Source: Natrinema halophilum
GTDB taxonomy: Archaea; Halobacteriota; Halobacteria; Halobacteriales; Natrialbaceae
NCBI RefSeq assembly: GCF_013402815.2
Contig: NZ_CP058601.1
Location: 124,001-188,000, forward strand
DNA length: 64,000 nucleotides
Direction of reading: 5' to 3'
Below are positions 51,776 through 60,870 of the stretch, in pieces. The position numbers and the translations under genes are program-made. The notes beneath the pieces were generated by a model that made no database searches, was not told where the DNA came from, and saw only the letters and a program-made list of their open reading frames with translations. Within the stretch, counting starts at the first letter, position 1. Every line of letters begins with the position of its first letter.

Positions 51776-53245
51776 ATGGCAACAAGAATCGCCCAACGGA
51801 GAGAACGGATGTACGTCGATGGTGAGTGGCTCGAGACCGAAGATGCGCTCGCGGTCTCTGACCTCGCCGAGGGCGGGACCTTCGCGCAGGTTGCCGCGGC
51901 AGGACCGGCGGAGGCGCGAACGGCGCTCGAGGCGGCACACGAGATCAAACCGACGATGCGCCAGACGACGGTCGTCGAGCGGGCAGCATGGTGCGAAGCG
52001 ATCGCAGCGGGACTTCGCGAGCGCGAGGAAGAACTTGCGGAGGTCATCGTTCGCGAAGCGGGCAAACCGATCTCGTCGGCCCGCGGCGAGGTTGCTCAGG
52101 CAGCAGAACGATTCGACCGAGCGGCCGAGGAAGCTCGGAACGTCGTAAGCAAGGGCGAGTATCGCGAAGGTTCGACGGCTGGCCACGAGGGGTGGCAGGC
52201 CATCGTCAAACACGAACCGATCGGTGCCGTCCTCTGTATTACACCGTACAACTATCCGCTGGCGACGACGGCTTTGCAGGTTGCGCCCGCACTCGCGGCC
52301 GGCAACAGCGTCCTTCTCAAGCCCGCGACGAAGACGCCCGTCTCAGCCTCGATCCTCGCCGACGTCATCGCCAGCGTGGATGGAATCCCGGACGGTGCAT
52401 TCAACTTCATCCCCGGCCAGGCAAGCGATATCGGCGACGTACTGGCGGGCGACGACCGCGTCAACGCAATCGCCATGACCGGTTCATCGGGGGCGGGGAA
52501 ACACGTCGCCCGCGAAAGCGGAATGGTCAATCTTCATATGGAACTGGGCGGGAACGCCCCGGCTGTCGTGTTCGACGATGCAGACCTTACCGACGTCGCA
52601 GGCAACTGCGCCAAGGGATCGTTCAAGTACGCAGGACAGCGATGCTCCGCGATTTCGCGCGTACTCGCCCACGAACCCGTCCACGACGAACTCGTCGAGT
52701 TGATCGACGACCAGATGGATGCCTGGCAGGCGGGCGACCTCTTCGACGAGAAAACCGGCTTCGGCCCGCTCATCAGCGAGGAACAGGCCGACTGGGTCGC
52801 CGAGTTGGTCGACGACGCCGTAGAGAAGGGGGCCACTCTCGTCCGCGGAGGCAAACGCCGCGCTCCGGAGGGCGTTCCGGACGACCTCGGCGACCAGTTC
52901 TTCGAGCCGACGTTGCTCGCAAATGTCCCTCACGACGCTCGAATCGTCGACGAAGAGCAGTTCGGTCCCGTCGCGGCGATTACCACCTTCGAGGACGAGG
53001 ACGAAGCCCTCGAGATCGCAAACGGCTCCGATCTCGCGCTCGACGCCGCGGTCTTTACGAACGACCACGGGCGTGCAATGCGGATGGCAGAGCGAATCGA
53101 CGCCGGTGCGGTCCGGATCAACGGCGCACCAAGCCACGGCCTCGGCGACATCCCATTCGGCGGCAACGAGGACTCTGGAATCGGCCGCGAGGGCCTGGAT
53201 GCCTCGATCCACGCGATGATGCGCGAGAAAAGCATCATTCTCTGA
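51776..53245 (+). CDS. NAD(P)-dependent aldehyde dehydrogenase (GapN/succinate-semialdehyde type)
   Basis: A 489-residue aldehyde dehydrogenase. ITPYNYPLATTALQVAPALAAGN marks the NAD(P) domain, the catalytic Glu lies in LHMELGGNAP (about residue 257), and the nucleophile Cys290 in YAGQRCSAIS. GLGDIPFGGNEDSGIGREG is the usual C-terminal loop. The sequence is closer to glyceraldehyde-3-phosphate or lactaldehyde type enzymes than to the other aldehyde dehydrogenase at 27037-28617, judged by eye. ATG 51776 is preferred over GTG 51770. Confidence 0.9.
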   Translation: MATRIAQRRERMYVDGEWLETEDALAVSDLAEGGTFAQVAAAGPAEARTALEAAHEIKPTMRQTTVVERAAWCEAIAAGLREREEELAEVIVREAGKPISSARGEVAQAAERFDRAAEEARNVVSKGEYREGSTAGHEGWQAIVKHEPIGAVLCITPYNYPLATTALQVAPALAAGNSVLLKPATKTPVSASILADVIASVDGIPDGAFNFIPGQASDIGDVLAGDDRVNAIAMTGSSGAGKHVARESGMVNLHMELGGNAPAVVFDDADLTDVAGNCAKGSFKYAGQRCSAISRVLAHEPVHDELVELIDDQMDAWQAGDLFDEKTGFGPLISEEQADWVAELVDDAVEKGATLVRGGKRRAPEGVPDDLGDQFFEPTLLANVPHDARIVDEEQFGPVAAITTFEDEDEALEIANGSDLALDAAVFTNDHGRAMRMAERIDAGAVRINGAPSHGLGDIPFGGNEDSGIGREGLDASIHAMMREKSIIL

Positions 53246-53345
53246 TCGACGACGGACGACCGCCGGTTCGATTCCCGTCTCCGTTTCTCTCAAGCGGTGT
53301 TGCTTATCCATCGACCGATCGATACTGAACGGACCGGATGTAGAG

Positions 53346-53454
53346 GTGACATCCTCCTCGCCGTAAACGGAGCGGGATCGAAGATCCCTCAGGCAGTCGG
53401 GCAGAGCCCGACGACGACGGGGCTTCCCGTACCGCAGGTGGGATATTTGCTGGT
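53346..53454 (-). ncRNA. Candidate omega RNA (reRNA) at the 3' end of tnpB
   Basis: Between the tnpB stop and the element end lie two stable hairpins (53374-53388 and 53396-53412). Both hairpins are kept in the relic copy with changed loops. In characterised IS200/IS605 systems the transcript of this end forms the scaffold of the TnpB guide RNA, and the guide is the sequence just outside the element, here the 20 bp at 53326-53345 read on the minus strand. Transcription is not shown. Confidence 0.6.
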
Positions 53455-54705
53455 TTACGACACGGCTTGTTCTCTCGTGTGAAACATCCCGCTCTCGCGG
53501 TCGAACAAGTGTACCGACGGCTGTGCCACACAGCCGTTACTCCTATCCTCACCGTGAGGACTCGGAGTTATCTTCTGTCGCATATTCTCTGCCCCGTTGC
53601 AATCCGCGTTTCCGACTAACCCGCACGACGAGCAGACGTACAACCCACGATGTTTGCGGTTGGACTTCGTGTCGTCACCACACTTCGAGCAGGTCTTTGA
53701 GGTGTCCCACTCGTTCTCCTTCGACACCTCAACACCACGTTTTTCGCCTTTGTATTCGAGGTACTGGTAGATACGGTCGAACGCCCATGTGTGGAGTTTT
53801 TTGTTTCCAGTCTTCCCCCAGTCGGACTCTCGAATGTTCTCAGGCCAACTCACCGCGAGCGTGCCAACACTGCGTTCCACACACTCCGTGATGATGGTGT
53901 CTGCAAGCGTATGGTAGAAGTGTGTCTCACGGTCTGTGAGTTTGCGACGCGCCCACATCGACTTCTCGGACGGGCCGTTTTCGCCCTCAGTGTCGTACTC
54001 GGCACGTTTGAAGCAGTGCTTGTCCTGCTTGAGTGAGTTGCCGGGATACAGGACGTACTCGTCAGGGAACGCGACCGTGGCGATATTCGTGATACCGAGG
54101 TCAATACCAGCCACTTCGTCGCCTGCTGAGTCGTTCGTTTCGAGACTGACTTTGCAGACAAAGTGTAGTTCCCACTCGTCGCCGTTCCAGACCGCGCGAA
54201 CGTTCTGTACTTTATTGACTTCTGAAAGGTCTACGTCGGGATGAGTCTGGTACTCACAGAGGATGAAGTCCGAGAAGTGTTCTTTGAGGTTCTTCCCCTT
54301 ACTGAGTCTGACTCGATTGTTCCCGGGGTCGTGTTTGAAGCCGTCTGCTTTGAACGTGACCGTACTTCGGGGTCGGGTGTCGCCGTGTTTGCGGTAGCCG
54401 GGGGGATTCGCCTTGTCGTCTTTGTGTCGCAGGTCGAACCATGACTGGAAAGCGTCGGAAAGTTCTTCGATGACTTTCTGACTGGATTGTGCATTCAGGT
54501 CTTTCCAGCACGCTTGGTCCTTCATATACGATTTGAGCGGACCTTCGTCCGGGATTTTACCGATTTCGTCCCATATGCGGTCGACAGTCCAGCGTGCGAC
54601 GTTCCAGATTTTCGAGGCGGAATCTCCGAGCGAGTCAAGGCCATCGCAGACCTGCCGGTGGTTCTGAATGGAGCCAACGAAGGTACGAGTGGCCTGAATC
54701 ACCAT
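53455..54705 (-). CDS. tnpB: TnpB RNA-guided endonuclease (IS200/IS605 family)
   Basis: A 416-residue TnpB with a complete RuvC active site: Asp202 (GIDLGITN), Glu289 (SWPENIRES) and Asp368 (GNADCNGAENM). The zinc finger is intact with Cys339/Cys342 and Cys358/Cys361. The N-terminal half holds the REC/WED-like regions (LRHKDDKANPPGYRKHGDTRP is the familiar middle motif). Everything expected for activity is present, so this copy may be functional. It lacks a neighbouring tnpA. Confidence 0.93.
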   Translation of the reverse strand: MVIQATRTFVGSIQNHRQVCDGLDSLGDSASKIWNVARWTVDRIWDEIGKIPDEGPLKSYMKDQACWKDLNAQSSQKVIEELSDAFQSWFDLRHKDDKANPPGYRKHGDTRPRSTVTFKADGFKHDPGNNRVRLSKGKNLKEHFSDFILCEYQTHPDVDLSEVNKVQNVRAVWNGDEWELHFVCKVSLETNDSAGDEVAGIDLGITNIATVAFPDEYVLYPGNSLKQDKHCFKRAEYDTEGENGPSEKSMWARRKLTDRETHFYHTLADTIITECVERSVGTLAVSWPENIRESDWGKTGNKKLHTWAFDRIYQYLEYKGEKRGVEVSKENEWDTSKTCSKCGDDTKSNRKHRGLYVCSSCGLVGNADCNGAENMRQKITPSPHGEDRSNGCVAQPSVHLFDRESGMFHTREQAVS

Positions 54706-54804
54706 ACATAGCCTATGTAGGTAGAGTTACTTAATGATACGGATTAGCGTTGAATATCCACCGTGCCATCGACGGTGGTTTGTGTGAGAAGTGTCGGATT
54801 CACT

Positions 54805-54822
54805 CCCGCCGTAAACGGCGGG
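54805..54822 (-). repeat. Left-end hairpin of the TnpB element
   Basis: CCCGCCG-TAAA-CGGCGGG forms a perfect 7-bp stem with a 4-base loop. In this family the ends carry subterminal hairpins recognised as single-stranded DNA by the Y1 transposase. The relic has the 5-bp form CGCCG-TAAA-CGGCG at 14631-14644. Confidence 0.8.
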
Positions 54823-54875
54823 ATTCTCTCCTTGAGGAAAGATAGGCCTAACTTATCCGCGATCGGACGTCGCCC

Positions 54876-55844
54876 ATGGAACACGACGTACTCGTCGCCG
54901 GCGAGACGCTCATCGACTTCCTTCCCCACCAAACCGGCCCGCTCGAGGACGTCGCCACCTTCGAACGACGGCCCGGCGGTGCACCGGCGAACGTCGCCGT
55001 CTCACTCACACGGCTCGAGCGCCCACCGCTGTTCTGGACCCGCGTCGGTGACGATCCGTTCGGCCGGTATCTCGAGCGATCGCTCGTCGAGTGCGGTCTC
55101 TCAGACCGGTGGATCGAACGCGATGAGGATGCGAAGACGACGCTTGCGTTCGTCTCCCACGACGAAATCGGCGATCGCGAGTTCAGCTTCTATCGGCACG
55201 ATACCGCAGATACACGCCTCGAACCTGGCCGGATCGACGATGGGACCCTGGCTGCCTGTGAGTGGGTCCACGCCGGCGGCGTGACCCTTTCGAGTGGCTC
55301 GTCGCGCACCGCGATACTCGAGTTGCTCGAGCGCGCGGCGGCTGCAGGCTGTACGGTCTCGTTCGATCCGAACCTGCGGCCCGAATTGTGGCCCGACGAG
55401 GCCGCGTTTCCCAACGTGGTTGGTGACGCTCTCGCTCACGTCGACATCTGTCTCGCGACGGTCGCGGAACTCGAGGCGCTTGGCTTCACGGGAGGGTCAC
55501 CGAAGGCGATTGCTCGAGCGGTGCTCGATCGCGGATCGATTCACACCGTGTTCGTGACCCAGGGAAGCGACGGCGCAGTCGCCGTCGCAGGCGACGAGGC
55601 ACCGTGGCCTGCGACGGTGGTCGAGCATTCAGGATTCGAGGTTGAGACGATAGACACGACGGGTGCCGGGGACGCCTTCGTCGCCGGCGTAATCGACGCC
55701 CTACGAGACGGCACGAACCTGACGGAAACCGTCGCGTTCGCGAACGCGGTCGCGGCGATGTCGACTACCGCGTCAGGGGCGATGACGGCCCTGCCAACGC
55801 GTGACGCTGTGACGGCGTTGCTCGAGGAGTCGCGGTCGAAATAG
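54876..55844 (+). CDS. PfkB-family carbohydrate kinase
   Basis: A 322-residue ribokinase-fold sugar kinase. It begins VLVAGETLIDFLP, carries the first PfkB signature (RRPGGAPANVAVSLTRLE, residues 31-48) and the anion-hole/catalytic DTTGAGDAFVAGV motif near residue 253. FDPNLRPELWPD is typical of fructokinase-like and KDG-kinase-like members. It phosphorylates a sugar such as fructose or ketodeoxygluconate. The TnpB element lies 31 bp upstream of the start, close enough to affect its promoter. Confidence 0.9.
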   Translation: MEHDVLVAGETLIDFLPHQTGPLEDVATFERRPGGAPANVAVSLTRLERPPLFWTRVGDDPFGRYLERSLVECGLSDRWIERDEDAKTTLAFVSHDEIGDREFSFYRHDTADTRLEPGRIDDGTLAACEWVHAGGVTLSSGSSRTAILELLERAAAAGCTVSFDPNLRPELWPDEAAFPNVVGDALAHVDICLATVAELEALGFTGGSPKAIARAVLDRGSIHTVFVTQGSDGAVAVAGDEAPWPATVVEHSGFEVETIDTTGAGDAFVAGVIDALRDGTNLTETVAFANAVAAMSTTASGAMTALPTRDAVTALLEESRSK

Positions 55845-55983
55845 TCGAGCAGTGCCGGGCGGAAGCGACCGATTCGGGACGAAGAATCGAGACAGGTCGA
55901 CTGTAGAACCCGAAGGTGGGCCGGAACACGGACAGGTGGCTGCAAGCCGGACCGCTATCCGAGCCTGTGGCTGACGATGGCGT

Positions 55984-57177
55984 ATGTCACTGTCCGAGCG
56001 CGGACCGAGATCGTTCGTGAAGTCGGTGATCGTTGGGATTCAGGAGAAAAATGTGACGTTCATGGCCGCAAGCATCGCCTATCAGGCGTTCGTCTCGTTG
56101 ATCCCGCTGCTCGTCCTCCTTTTCTTTCTGGTTTCGTTCGTCGGCGACGACGCGCTTGCGACGCAGGTGTCGTCCATGACCGAGGGGTTTCTCCCCGAAA
56201 GCGGACAGATCATACTCGAGAACGGGATCGAGGGGTCGACCGGCAGCGTCGGAACGTCGCTCATCGGGCTCGTCGCGCTCGTCTGGGGGTCGCTGAAGAT
56301 CTTCCGCGGGCTCGACACCGCATTTTCGGAGATATACACGTCGACCGAAGAGAACTCCCTGGTCGACCAGTTGCGCGACGGCGCCGTCGTCTTCGGAACG
56401 ATCGGTGTCGCGTTGATCGCCGCCGGCGTGACGACGGCCGTTTTCGCGTTCTTCCCGTCCAGTCTCTTCATCGGACTACTGAACCCGCTGTTGCTCGTCG
56501 GTGGATTATCGATCGCCTTCTTTCCGATGTACTACCTCTTCCCGGACGTGGACGTCTCCGTGAGAGAAGTGCTGCCGGGCGTGATCGTCGCAGCCAGCGG
56601 CTGGGCAGCCCTCCAGGCACTATTTCAGATCTACGTCGCTCTCTCGAGCAGCTCCGACTCGGCGGGACCGATCGGGGCCGTCCTCCTCTTGCTGACCTGG
56701 CTGTACTTCGGCGGGCTCATTCTGCTCGTGGGGGCCGTCATTAATGCGACTCACTCGGGTCATATCGAGATCGAGTCCGACGAGATAAGCGAGAGCGACG
56801 AGACACTCGAGGGCATTCCTCAGGACGAAAACCGCGGGCAGTTCGTCGATTCGTCGGAGCGCGAACGCGAACTGCTCGAGGAGCGAGCAACGAATCTGCG
56901 GCGAGAACGCGATCAGTTGCAACACGATCGCGACGCCCAGCGGACCCGTCGCTATCGACTCGAGGATACCGTCGACGAACTCGAAGCGAGGATCGATCGA
57001 CTCGAATCGGAAAACGGTGCACTCGAGGCGGAAACCAACCGTCTCCGACGCGAACTCGAGGCGCGCCATGGCTCGTCGTGGCGCCAACGGGTTGGTGCAA
57101 TTCTGACTGGGGTTCGGTCGGTAACGATCGGTACTATCGACCGCCGAAACGAAGGGCGCCCGCCTCGCCGTAAATGA
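55984..57177 (+). CDS. YihY/BrkB-family membrane protein with C-terminal coiled coil
   Basis: A 397-residue protein. Residues 1-255 are the YihY/UPF0761 domain with about six helices (AYQAFVSLIPLLVLLFFLVSFV, LIGLVALVWGSLKIFRGLDTAF, GTIGVALIAAGVTTAVFAFF, LLNPLLLVGGLSIAFFPMYYL, LPGVIVAASGWAALQALFQ, GAVLLLLTWLYFGGLILLVGAVI). Residues 285-375 form a long charged coiled coil (ERATNLRRERDQLQHDRD, then VDELEARIDRLESENGALEAE), followed by a basic tail. The coiled coil is an extension beyond the standard family. The core's function is unsettled; membrane homeostasis has been suggested. Confidence 0.88.
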   Translation: MSLSERGPRSFVKSVIVGIQEKNVTFMAASIAYQAFVSLIPLLVLLFFLVSFVGDDALATQVSSMTEGFLPESGQIILENGIEGSTGSVGTSLIGLVALVWGSLKIFRGLDTAFSEIYTSTEENSLVDQLRDGAVVFGTIGVALIAAGVTTAVFAFFPSSLFIGLLNPLLLVGGLSIAFFPMYYLFPDVDVSVREVLPGVIVAASGWAALQALFQIYVALSSSSDSAGPIGAVLLLLTWLYFGGLILLVGAVINATHSGHIEIESDEISESDETLEGIPQDENRGQFVDSSERERELLEERATNLRRERDQLQHDRDAQRTRRYRLEDTVDELEARIDRLESENGALEAETNRLRRELEARHGSSWRQRVGAILTGVRSVTIGTIDRRNEGRPPRRK

Positions 57178-57303
57178 TAAGGTCTCGGCATCTTGGATGG
57201 ACGATCGATCGCCGTCGTCCGGCGACTGAGTAACGGATACGACTGATTGCTCCGATAGGAGTTCGAATCGCTGATCTCGCTTCGATTCGGGACATCTTAG
57301 TGA

Positions 57304-57747
57304 GTGCCCGTTCCACCGAAAACCGTGTCCCATCCAGTTCGAACCGCTCGGCGCCATATTCAGGCGGAGCATGCGTCAGTCGTCGACGGAATCGACGCCT
57401 GCGCCGACGCGATTATCGAGCCCTGGGATACCGCTCGAACGACCAACCGCGAGGCGATCGTCGGCGGTCTCCACCGTTCACTCGAGGAATCCGGGATACT
57501 CGGTGCGCTACCGGGCGTTCTAGTCGATGTTGTTTCTGCGACGGATTCCCAACTGCGGGCGAATCCCGTTCCCGCACCGCCCTACGTCGTCGTGACCAGT
57601 CGCGGGCCCGTTCTCCGGGCGACGATCGATCCCGGTCGGCTCGTCATCCGGTTCGATGCCTTCGATGTCGTTCGCGATTCCGACCCCGGTAAGCCGCCAG
57701 CCTATCGCCGACGCGACGGCGTCCGACTGACCGTGTCGCTCGAATGA
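57304..57747 (+). CDS. Haloarchaeal conserved protein, DUF7988-like, 147 aa
   Basis: A soluble protein starting from GTG 57304 (MPVPPKTVSHPVRTARRHIQAEHASVVDGIDACADAI). The second half, LPGVLVDVVSATDSQL and PPYVVVTSRGPVLRATIDPGRLVIRFDAFDV, is a compact strand-rich domain. I recall this as the haloarchaeal DUF7988 family. No catalytic motif is evident and function is unknown. Confidence 0.8.
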   Translation: MPVPPKTVSHPVRTARRHIQAEHASVVDGIDACADAIIEPWDTARTTNREAIVGGLHRSLEESGILGALPGVLVDVVSATDSQLRANPVPAPPYVVVTSRGPVLRATIDPGRLVIRFDAFDVVRDSDPGKPPAYRRRDGVRLTVSLE

Positions 57748-57830
57748 GGTGTGGTCTTTCTTTTCACAACGATTACATCTGGGAACCGACAGCAACAGCA
57801 CTAGCAATTCAGGTGGCTATATCGGCAGCT

Positions 57831-57874
57831 GTTGTTAACAACCCTGGTTGAGGAAGCAGGATGTTAATAACATC
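57831..57874 (+). promoter_or_regulatory. Two operator-like palindromes upstream of the zinc-type ABC operon
   Basis: GTTGTTAACAAC (57831-57842) is a perfect 12-bp palindrome, and GATGTTA-A-TAACATC (57860-57874) is a perfect 7-bp inverted repeat around one base. Both share TGTTA/TAACA half-sites and their centres are about 30 bp apart, or three helical turns. They lie 50-90 bp before the znuA start, just upstream of ACTCTTATAC, a TATA-like stretch. Two sites for a metal-responsive repressor are likely. Confidence 0.65.
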
Positions 57875-57922
57875 CCTCTCTGAGATAATAACTCTTATAC
57901 TCCGGGAACCTAATTCTCGTAC

Positions 57923-58984
57923 ATGACGCTGTCACGACGCGCACTGGTCACGCGTGGAGCCGGTGCGATCGCTGCCGGAGCCTTTGCTGGCTGTCTCGAC
58001 GACGTCCGCGTTTCCCAAACGGAGATCGACGCGGGCTACGCCGCCTTCTTTACGCTCTGGGACTGGGCACAGCAGATCGGCGGAAACGAGATCGACTTCG
58101 AGAATCCGGTCGGAACCGGACAGGCCGGCCACGGTTGGTCGCCCGGTGGTGACCTCACGCGCGAAATAGCCGATACGGGGGTTTTCGTCTACTTCGACAC
58201 GCCCGAATTCTCGTGGGCGCAGGACATCGCAGCGACGCTCGAGGCCGATTACGACACAGTTGCAGTGATCGATGGGTTGGCCGGACTGGACGACCAATTA
58301 CTCGACTGGGATCACCAAGTCGACGCGAGTGGACACGATCACGGATCCGAGGACACCGACAACGATGACGAAAACGATACGGACTCACACGACCCCGAGG
58401 CGGAAAACGGATCGAACGATCACGACGAGTCGTCCATCGATCCACACGTCTGGCTTGACCCGGTGCTCGCACGGGAAATCGTCGAGACCATCTCCGCGGG
58501 ACTGGCCGACGCCGACCCGGACAATGCCCAGACGTACCGGGACAACGCTTCCGCGTTCGCAACCGACCTCGAGAAACTCGACGAACAGTTCGAAGCGTTG
58601 ATAGAGACAGCCGACCGGACCGTCGCCGTCTTCGCCGGTCACGATTCGTTTACCTATCTGCAGGAGCGATACGGGTTCGAGCTTCACACGCCGATTGGGG
58701 TCTCCCCGCAGTCGGAGCCGAGCCAAGGTGATATCTCGGCGACCATCGATCTGATCGAGAGTGAAGGAATCGAGACGATTCTCTACAGCCCCTTCGAAGA
58801 CCGCGACGGGCAGTACCCGACGCTCGTCAACACCATCCTTCGCGATACCGATGCAACGGACGCCATGCCGATCACGCACCTGTCAGGAACGCTCGCAAAG
58901 TGGCAGCAGAAAGACTGGGGGTACGTCGATCAGATGCAAGAAATAAACGTTCCCGCGTTCAGAGAGGCACTAGACGCACAGTGA
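57923..58984 (+). CDS. znuA: Zinc/manganese ABC transporter substrate-binding lipoprotein
   Basis: A 353-residue binding protein. The leader SRRALVTRGAGAIAAGAFAGC has a twin arginine and a lipobox with the modified Cys at about 23, so it is Tat-exported and lipid-anchored. Metal ligands of the cluster A-I family are visible: a His in TGQAGHGW, His in DPHVWLDP and His in FAGHDSFTYL. A His/Asp-rich loop (about residues 133-173, GHDHGSEDTDNDDEND and similar) is typical of zinc ZnuA proteins. It overlaps the next gene by 4 bp. Confidence 0.88.
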   Translation: MTLSRRALVTRGAGAIAAGAFAGCLDDVRVSQTEIDAGYAAFFTLWDWAQQIGGNEIDFENPVGTGQAGHGWSPGGDLTREIADTGVFVYFDTPEFSWAQDIAATLEADYDTVAVIDGLAGLDDQLLDWDHQVDASGHDHGSEDTDNDDENDTDSHDPEAENGSNDHDESSIDPHVWLDPVLAREIVETISAGLADADPDNAQTYRDNASAFATDLEKLDEQFEALIETADRTVAVFAGHDSFTYLQERYGFELHTPIGVSPQSEPSQGDISATIDLIESEGIETILYSPFEDRDGQYPTLVNTILRDTDATDAMPITHLSGTLAKWQQKDWGYVDQMQEINVPAFREALDAQ

Positions 58985-59718
58985 CGATCGTCGACCTCGA
59001 GCACGTGACGTTCGCCTATGGCGAGCAGCCAGCCGTCAAAGACGTCTCGCTGACGGTCACAGAAGGCGACTTTCTGGGATTGGTCGGGCCCAACGGCTCG
59101 GGCAAAACCACACTCCTCTATCTCATGCTCGGCCTGCGCAGTCCCGATAGCGGGTCGATAGAGCTGTTCGGAGAGCCCGTTTCCGAATTCGAGGACGGCG
59201 AACGAATCGGCTACGTCTCTCAGCAAGCGACCAACCGCGGCGGTTCGATGCCGGTTACCGTCCGCGAAGCCGCCACTATGGGCCGTTTCGCCCACGCGGG
59301 CCACGGCCGGCTGACCGACGATGACCGAGCCGCGGTGAACGACGCCCTCGAGACAGTCGGCATCGCAGACCTCGGTGACCGCCAGATCAACCGGCTCTCG
59401 GGCGGCCAGCGCCAGCGTGTCTACATCGCACGCGCGCTCGCCTCCGAAGCAGACCTGCTGGCGCTCGACGAGCCGACCGTCGGCGTCGACGCCGAATCCC
59501 GAGACGAGTTTTACCAGCTACTCGAGTCGCTCAACGACGACGGAATCACGATCATCCTGATCGAACACGACATCGGCGTCGTCACAGATCGGGCGACCCG
59601 GATCGCCTGCATCAATACGGAGCTGTACCACCACGGCGATACAGAATCGTTCGTCGAAAGCGACGCGCTGACCGAAGCCTACGGCGCGACGGGACAGGTC
59701 GTCCACCACCACCACTGA
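58981..59718 (+). CDS. znuC: Zinc-type ABC transporter ATP-binding protein
   Basis: A 245-residue ATPase. Walker A is GPNGSGKTT, the Q-loop is VSQQATN, the signature is LSGGQRQR, Walker B is LLALDEP and the H-loop is LIEHD. The start is GTG 58981, overlapping the znuA stop as GTGA, and its own stop overlaps the permease ATG as TGATG, so the three genes are translationally coupled. Confidence 0.93.
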   Translation: MTIVDLEHVTFAYGEQPAVKDVSLTVTEGDFLGLVGPNGSGKTTLLYLMLGLRSPDSGSIELFGEPVSEFEDGERIGYVSQQATNRGGSMPVTVREAATMGRFAHAGHGRLTDDDRAAVNDALETVGIADLGDRQINRLSGGQRQRVYIARALASEADLLALDEPTVGVDAESRDEFYQLLESLNDDGITIILIEHDIGVVTDRATRIACINTELYHHGDTESFVESDALTEAYGATGQVVHHHH

Positions 59719-60737
59719 TGAGTCGAAACGTCTCTCTCCGCCGACGACTCGAGTACGCCGGTATCGGCCTGACTGCAGTCCTCGCACTGGCGATGATCTG
59801 CCTGCTCGTCGTCGACGCGCTGCGGGCGGTCCCCATCGTCGGCGAACTGTACGACCAGGCTCGAATCGCGGGCTGGTGGGCGGATTACTATCTCGGGACG
59901 AACGTGTTCTACCACCCGTTCATGTGGCGCTCGATCGCGACGGGAATCCTGATCGGCGTCGTCGCACCGCTGGTCGGGACGTACCTCGTCCACCGCGAGA
60001 TGGCCCTGATCGGTGAAACGCTGGCACACACGGCGTTCGCCGGGGTTGCGGTCGGCCTGCTAGTGAGCGCGAGGACCGGTTGGAACGGTTCGTTGATGCT
60101 CGTCGCACTGATCGTGGGCATTCTCGGCGCACTCGGCGTTCAGTGGCTGGCCGAACGGACCGACACGTACGGCGACGTCCCGATCGCGATCATGTTGACC
60201 GGCAGCTTCGCCGTCGGCACGCTGGTCATCAGCTACGGCCGCGGGATGACCGGGATCGCGGTCGAGGACTACATCTTCGGCAGCATCTCCGTCGTCACGC
60301 CGTCGGGCGCGCGGTTGATGGCCGTCATCAGCGTCGTCGTCGTCGGCGTCATCGTCGCGACCTACAAACAGTTCCTGTTCATCACGTTCGACGAGCAGGC
60401 CGCTCGAGTTGCGCGGCTCAACGTGACCTGGTACAACACCCTGCTGGTCGTCATGACTGCCGTCGTGGTCGTCGGTGCGATGCAGATCCTCGGCGTGATC
60501 CTCGTCGCCGCGATGCTCGTCGTCCCAGTCGCCGCAGCGACCCAGATCGCCCACAGCTTTCGAGAGACGCTCTATTTGTCGATTCTGTTCGGGCAGGCGG
60601 CGGTTATCGGCGGCTTCGTCATTTCCATCTCTCAGGGGCTCCCGACCGGCGGCTCGATCGTCGTCGTCGCCATCGCTTGCTACCTGCTCGCGGTGTTCGC
60701 CTCCGGCCGATCGACGACGGCGATTTCGACGCACTGA
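59718..60737 (+). CDS. znuB: Zinc-type ABC transporter permease
   Basis: A 339-residue ABC-3 family permease with about eight helices (LTAVLALAMICLLVVDAL, IATGILIGVVAPLVGTYLV, then LMLVALIVGILGALGVQWL, SFAVGTLVISYG, MAVISVVVVGVIVATY, LLVVMTAVVVVGAMQILGVILVAAMLVVPVAAA and others). MQILGVILVAAMLVVPVAAATQ is the family coupling region. It completes a znuACB importer. Confidence 0.92.
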   Translation: MSRNVSLRRRLEYAGIGLTAVLALAMICLLVVDALRAVPIVGELYDQARIAGWWADYYLGTNVFYHPFMWRSIATGILIGVVAPLVGTYLVHREMALIGETLAHTAFAGVAVGLLVSARTGWNGSLMLVALIVGILGALGVQWLAERTDTYGDVPIAIMLTGSFAVGTLVISYGRGMTGIAVEDYIFGSISVVTPSGARLMAVISVVVVGVIVATYKQFLFITFDEQAARVARLNVTWYNTLLVVMTAVVVVGAMQILGVILVAAMLVVPVAAATQIAHSFRETLYLSILFGQAAVIGGFVISISQGLPTGGSIVVVAIACYLLAVFASGRSTTAISTH

Positions 60738-60870
60738 TTCGCTCGAGGATACTGCGCTCCGGACCACGGCGACGGTATCGACTACCGGCTGGACATTCCG
60801 ACTGACGGAACCGTCGGCGAAGCCTGCCGCCAACCGACGCGATTACACGTTCGAGTGCCAACATTCGAGT

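Larger units (their letters stand above)
53346..54845 (-). mobile_element. Complete IS200/IS605-family TnpB-only (IS1341-type) element, 1500 bp
   Basis: The element is bounded by GTGACATCCTCC (53346) and AAAGATAG (54845), taken from sequence shared with the relic at 14211-14667. There is no terminal inverted repeat. The far end has an 18-nt hairpin, CCCGCCG-TAAA-CGGCGGG (54805-54822), and a second possible hairpin, CCACCGT...ACGGTGG, near 54760-54780. It contains tnpB but no tnpA (Y1 transposase), so movement would need a helper. Confidence 0.85.
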
